This document shows positions 19,571-21,365 of a stretch of 21,365 nucleotides of DNA, one piece after another. Position 1 is the stretch's first letter. Every line of letters begins with the position of its first letter. The stretch is from Larix sibirica (lineage: Eukaryota; Streptophyta; Pinopsida; Pinales; Pinaceae), in the NCBI GenBank assembly GCA_004151065.3, contig NWUY0300042085.1:1-21365 (forward strand). Direction: 5' to 3'. Position numbers and translations under genes: made by a program. The notes below the pieces were generated by a model, which was given only the letters and a program-made list of their open reading frames with translations, was not told the DNA's origin and searched no databases.

Positions 19571-19990
19571 CTTATAGAGGGATTAGTTTGTTTTCCCTCC
19601 TTCAATCATTGTCGTAGGGTATACTTTGGGAGATCTTTAGTTTAAGAACAAATGCATATGTTGCTTGTAATTGTCTTTGAAGGCGTGGTAGGTTTCCTAA
19701 ATTCCAAAGTTGGTTGGGCCCCGATGTGAACATGTCACGTCATTATTATAGGGTATGTTAGTGGGTTTGCCAGGGCTACTTTGCCCTATAAAGGGATTGG
19801 TCCGTCCAACCTCATTTGATCATTATCATAGGGCATACTTTATGAGGTCATCAATTTAAGACCAAATGCATATGTTGTTTGTACTCAACCATGTTGGCAT
19901 ATTAGGTTTCCCAAAATTTCAAAGTTTGTTGGGCCCTAATGTGAACATGTCACATCATTATTATGGGGTATGTTAGTGGGTTAGTCAAAA
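19571..19990. repeat. ~214-bp tandem duplication
   Basis: Two diverged copies: AATGCATATGTTG at 19651 and 19865, and TGTGAACATGTCAC(G/A)TCATTATTAT in each. Each starts AT(A)AAGGGATT(A/G)GT and ends GGGTATGTTAGTGGGTT. Part of the unit (GGGATTGGTC...ACCTC...TAGTTTAAGA) also resembles 20070-20140. Confidence 0.85.
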
Positions 19991-20039
19991 AATGGAAAAC
20001 TAGACTTAGACAGTCACTGCTAATGTAAAAAAAGAATAG

Positions 20040-20240
20040 CAGTAGAACTTGAGCCATCTTGCTTAGGCATGTAGGGAGATGGTTTGTTTGACCTCCTTTG
20101 GTCCTTTGAGGCATTGAGAGGTCATGAGTTCAAGTCCAAATCATATTGAGCCAGCCATAAATATTGCTTAGGTGGTGTGGGGATTTCTCAATCTCAAAGA
20201 AGGTTACAACCCCAATAGTGAAACTTGTTGCTTTGATATT
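20040..20240 (+). repeat. Possible tRNA-derived SINE-like segment
   Basis: GAGTTCAAGTCC (about 20128-20139) matches the core of a pol III B box (RTTCRANYCC). TTGCTTAGGCATG, about 70 bp upstream, is only a partial A-box match. The downstream part (ATATTGCTTAG...TCTCAAAGAAGGTTACAACCCC) recurs in weaker form near 19390-19450. A SINE is plausible but unproven; no A-tail or target duplication is clear. Confidence 0.25.
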
Positions 20241-20519
20241 CCCAAGTAAGGAATAAAGGATTAGTCCCATCCCCTAGTGGCCTAGTAGATACCTCACTTG
20301 CAATGTAAAACAAAAGAGGGAAGGGAAGATACCTTAATGCTTAAGGAAATAGTTATACCTTATTTGTATCTGCTATAATTATAATTTAATTTAAGATTCT
20401 TCTTCTTCCATATGAAGGTTTAAGGTTTGTGGAGATGAAGAAGCGACAATACCTTTGTGCCATATCAATGTAATTTTTCTCTCTTTATGTGCTCTTGTAT
20501 ATGCTTTCCTATCAGACTT

Positions 20520-21365
20520 TCTCCTTTTTATCAAACCAAATTGCTACCATAGCAGAAACTACCATTGGTTGCTTCGGAAGGTAAACAACAAAATAAAATG
20601 TTGGTGTTATAAATGGCTATCATTAGGTGGTAGGGTTATTTTGGTGAAATCAGTCCTTGAAAGCATCCCAGTGTACTGGATGTCTATGGCCAAAATTCCT
20701 CTATCCATCTTAGACTCCATCAGGAGGAAAATGATGAATTTCCTATGGGCAGGGCAATCTGATGGGAGAAAATACCATATGGTCGGTTGTAATAAGATTT
20801 GATTACCTAAAGTTATGGGTGGATGGGGAATCAAAAACTTGAGATGGTTCTGACAGGCTCTTAGTCTAAAAACTTTATGGCGTTGACTGTTTGGAACAAG
20901 TTTGTGGAGTGATATTTTTAGAGCAAAATACATAAAGAGTGCATCAGTGGAATCCTTGGCGAGGAAGGAGAATACACAGGTATCGAAAGGTTCAAATAGT
21001 TAGCTTAGATTTACTCAGGTTTTTCATTGGGTGGGTAAATGGATAACTTGGCACATAGAGAATGACTCCAAAGCGATTATGGAAGTGGACCCTTTCATCG
21101 GAGGAGAAATTTTTTACAGACTTTCTCCGTTTTTTATCAACAAATTATCTACAATGGGGATCAACATACTTGCTCATATAAAGAAAACCAGCTCTGGGCC
21201 TTATAATACTTATTGGCTTTCAACGGATGACATAGGATTATAAGGTGAATTAGCCCCAGAATGGGAATCCTTCACTACAGGTTTGTGTTGAAATTTGGTT
21301 GAGCTTTGATCTTTAATTCTTTTAGATGCAGAGACTTGAAGCAATGAGACAATTCAATCCATGAA
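20520..21365 (+). mobile_element. LINE-C: decayed LINE fragment (end of RT and beyond), runs off the window
   Basis: One frame, interrupted by stops, reads KPNCY...HWLLRKVNNKIKCW, WLSLGGRVILVKSVLESIPVYW, IRRKMMNFLWAG, MGGWGIKNLRWF, and then past 21031 WITWHIEND, VDPFIGGEIF and, after a TAA at 21241, GELAPEWESF. This matches the C-terminal RT region and the stretch leading to zf-RVT in LINE-B (compare KLLSLGGRMILVKHVIHSIPVYW there). Stops lie at 20800, 20851, 20884, 21001 and 21241, and more follow. The catalytic RT core, APE and ORF1 are absent, so it is 5'-truncated or broken. The 3' end lies beyond the window. Confidence 0.88.

Noticed and set aside
20607-20933. 108-codon minus-strand ORF
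   Set aside because: It is antisense to LINE-C, whose plus-strand RT motifs explain the region.

Overview
The window looks like nuclear DNA of a land plant. It is AT-rich and repeat-rich, with one split gene whose introns all obey GT-AG. Its LINEs are of the plant type: a DUF4283-like ORF1, and an ORF2 carrying APE endonuclease, reverse transcriptase, zf-RVT and RNase H. I cannot place the species. Gymnosperm or angiosperm are both possible.

Left part (1-11590). A tandem array of about 390-bp units (at least eight, starting near 668, 2821, 3204, 3601, 3987, 4387, 4762 and 5154) has been split twice by LINEs in opposite orientations. LINE-A (minus strand, about 1053-2803) is 5'-truncated and keeps only the tail of ORF2. 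LINE-B (plus strand, about 5222-11119) is nearly full length but lacks the start of ORF1 and carries many stops and frameshifts. Removing both elements rejoins the array units. One unit also holds a perfect 25-bp inverted repeat that looks like a snap-back template-switch mutation.

Middle (12458-16738, minus strand). The one convincing host gene here is an apparently intact nine-exon gene for a tubby-like protein without an F-box (TLP8 type). It is not contained in any single ORF. I assembled it exon by exon from splice sites and tubby-domain conservation: the CDS is 1239 nt (412 aa), every junction is in phase, and it ends in the expected C-terminal tubby signature. Its 2.07-kb intron 2 carries four separate tandem-repeat arrays, intron 7 carries a 44-bp triplication, and the upstream region carries a 126-bp duplication.

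Right part (17240-21365). An 81-codon ORF of unknown standing lies divergent to the tubby gene. Beyond it come a very AT-rich stretch, an 86-bp x3 repeat, a 214-bp tandem duplication, a possible tRNA-derived SINE-like segment, and a third decayed LINE fragment (LINE-C, about 20520 to the window end). Apart from the tubby gene, nothing else is convincing as a functional host gene.
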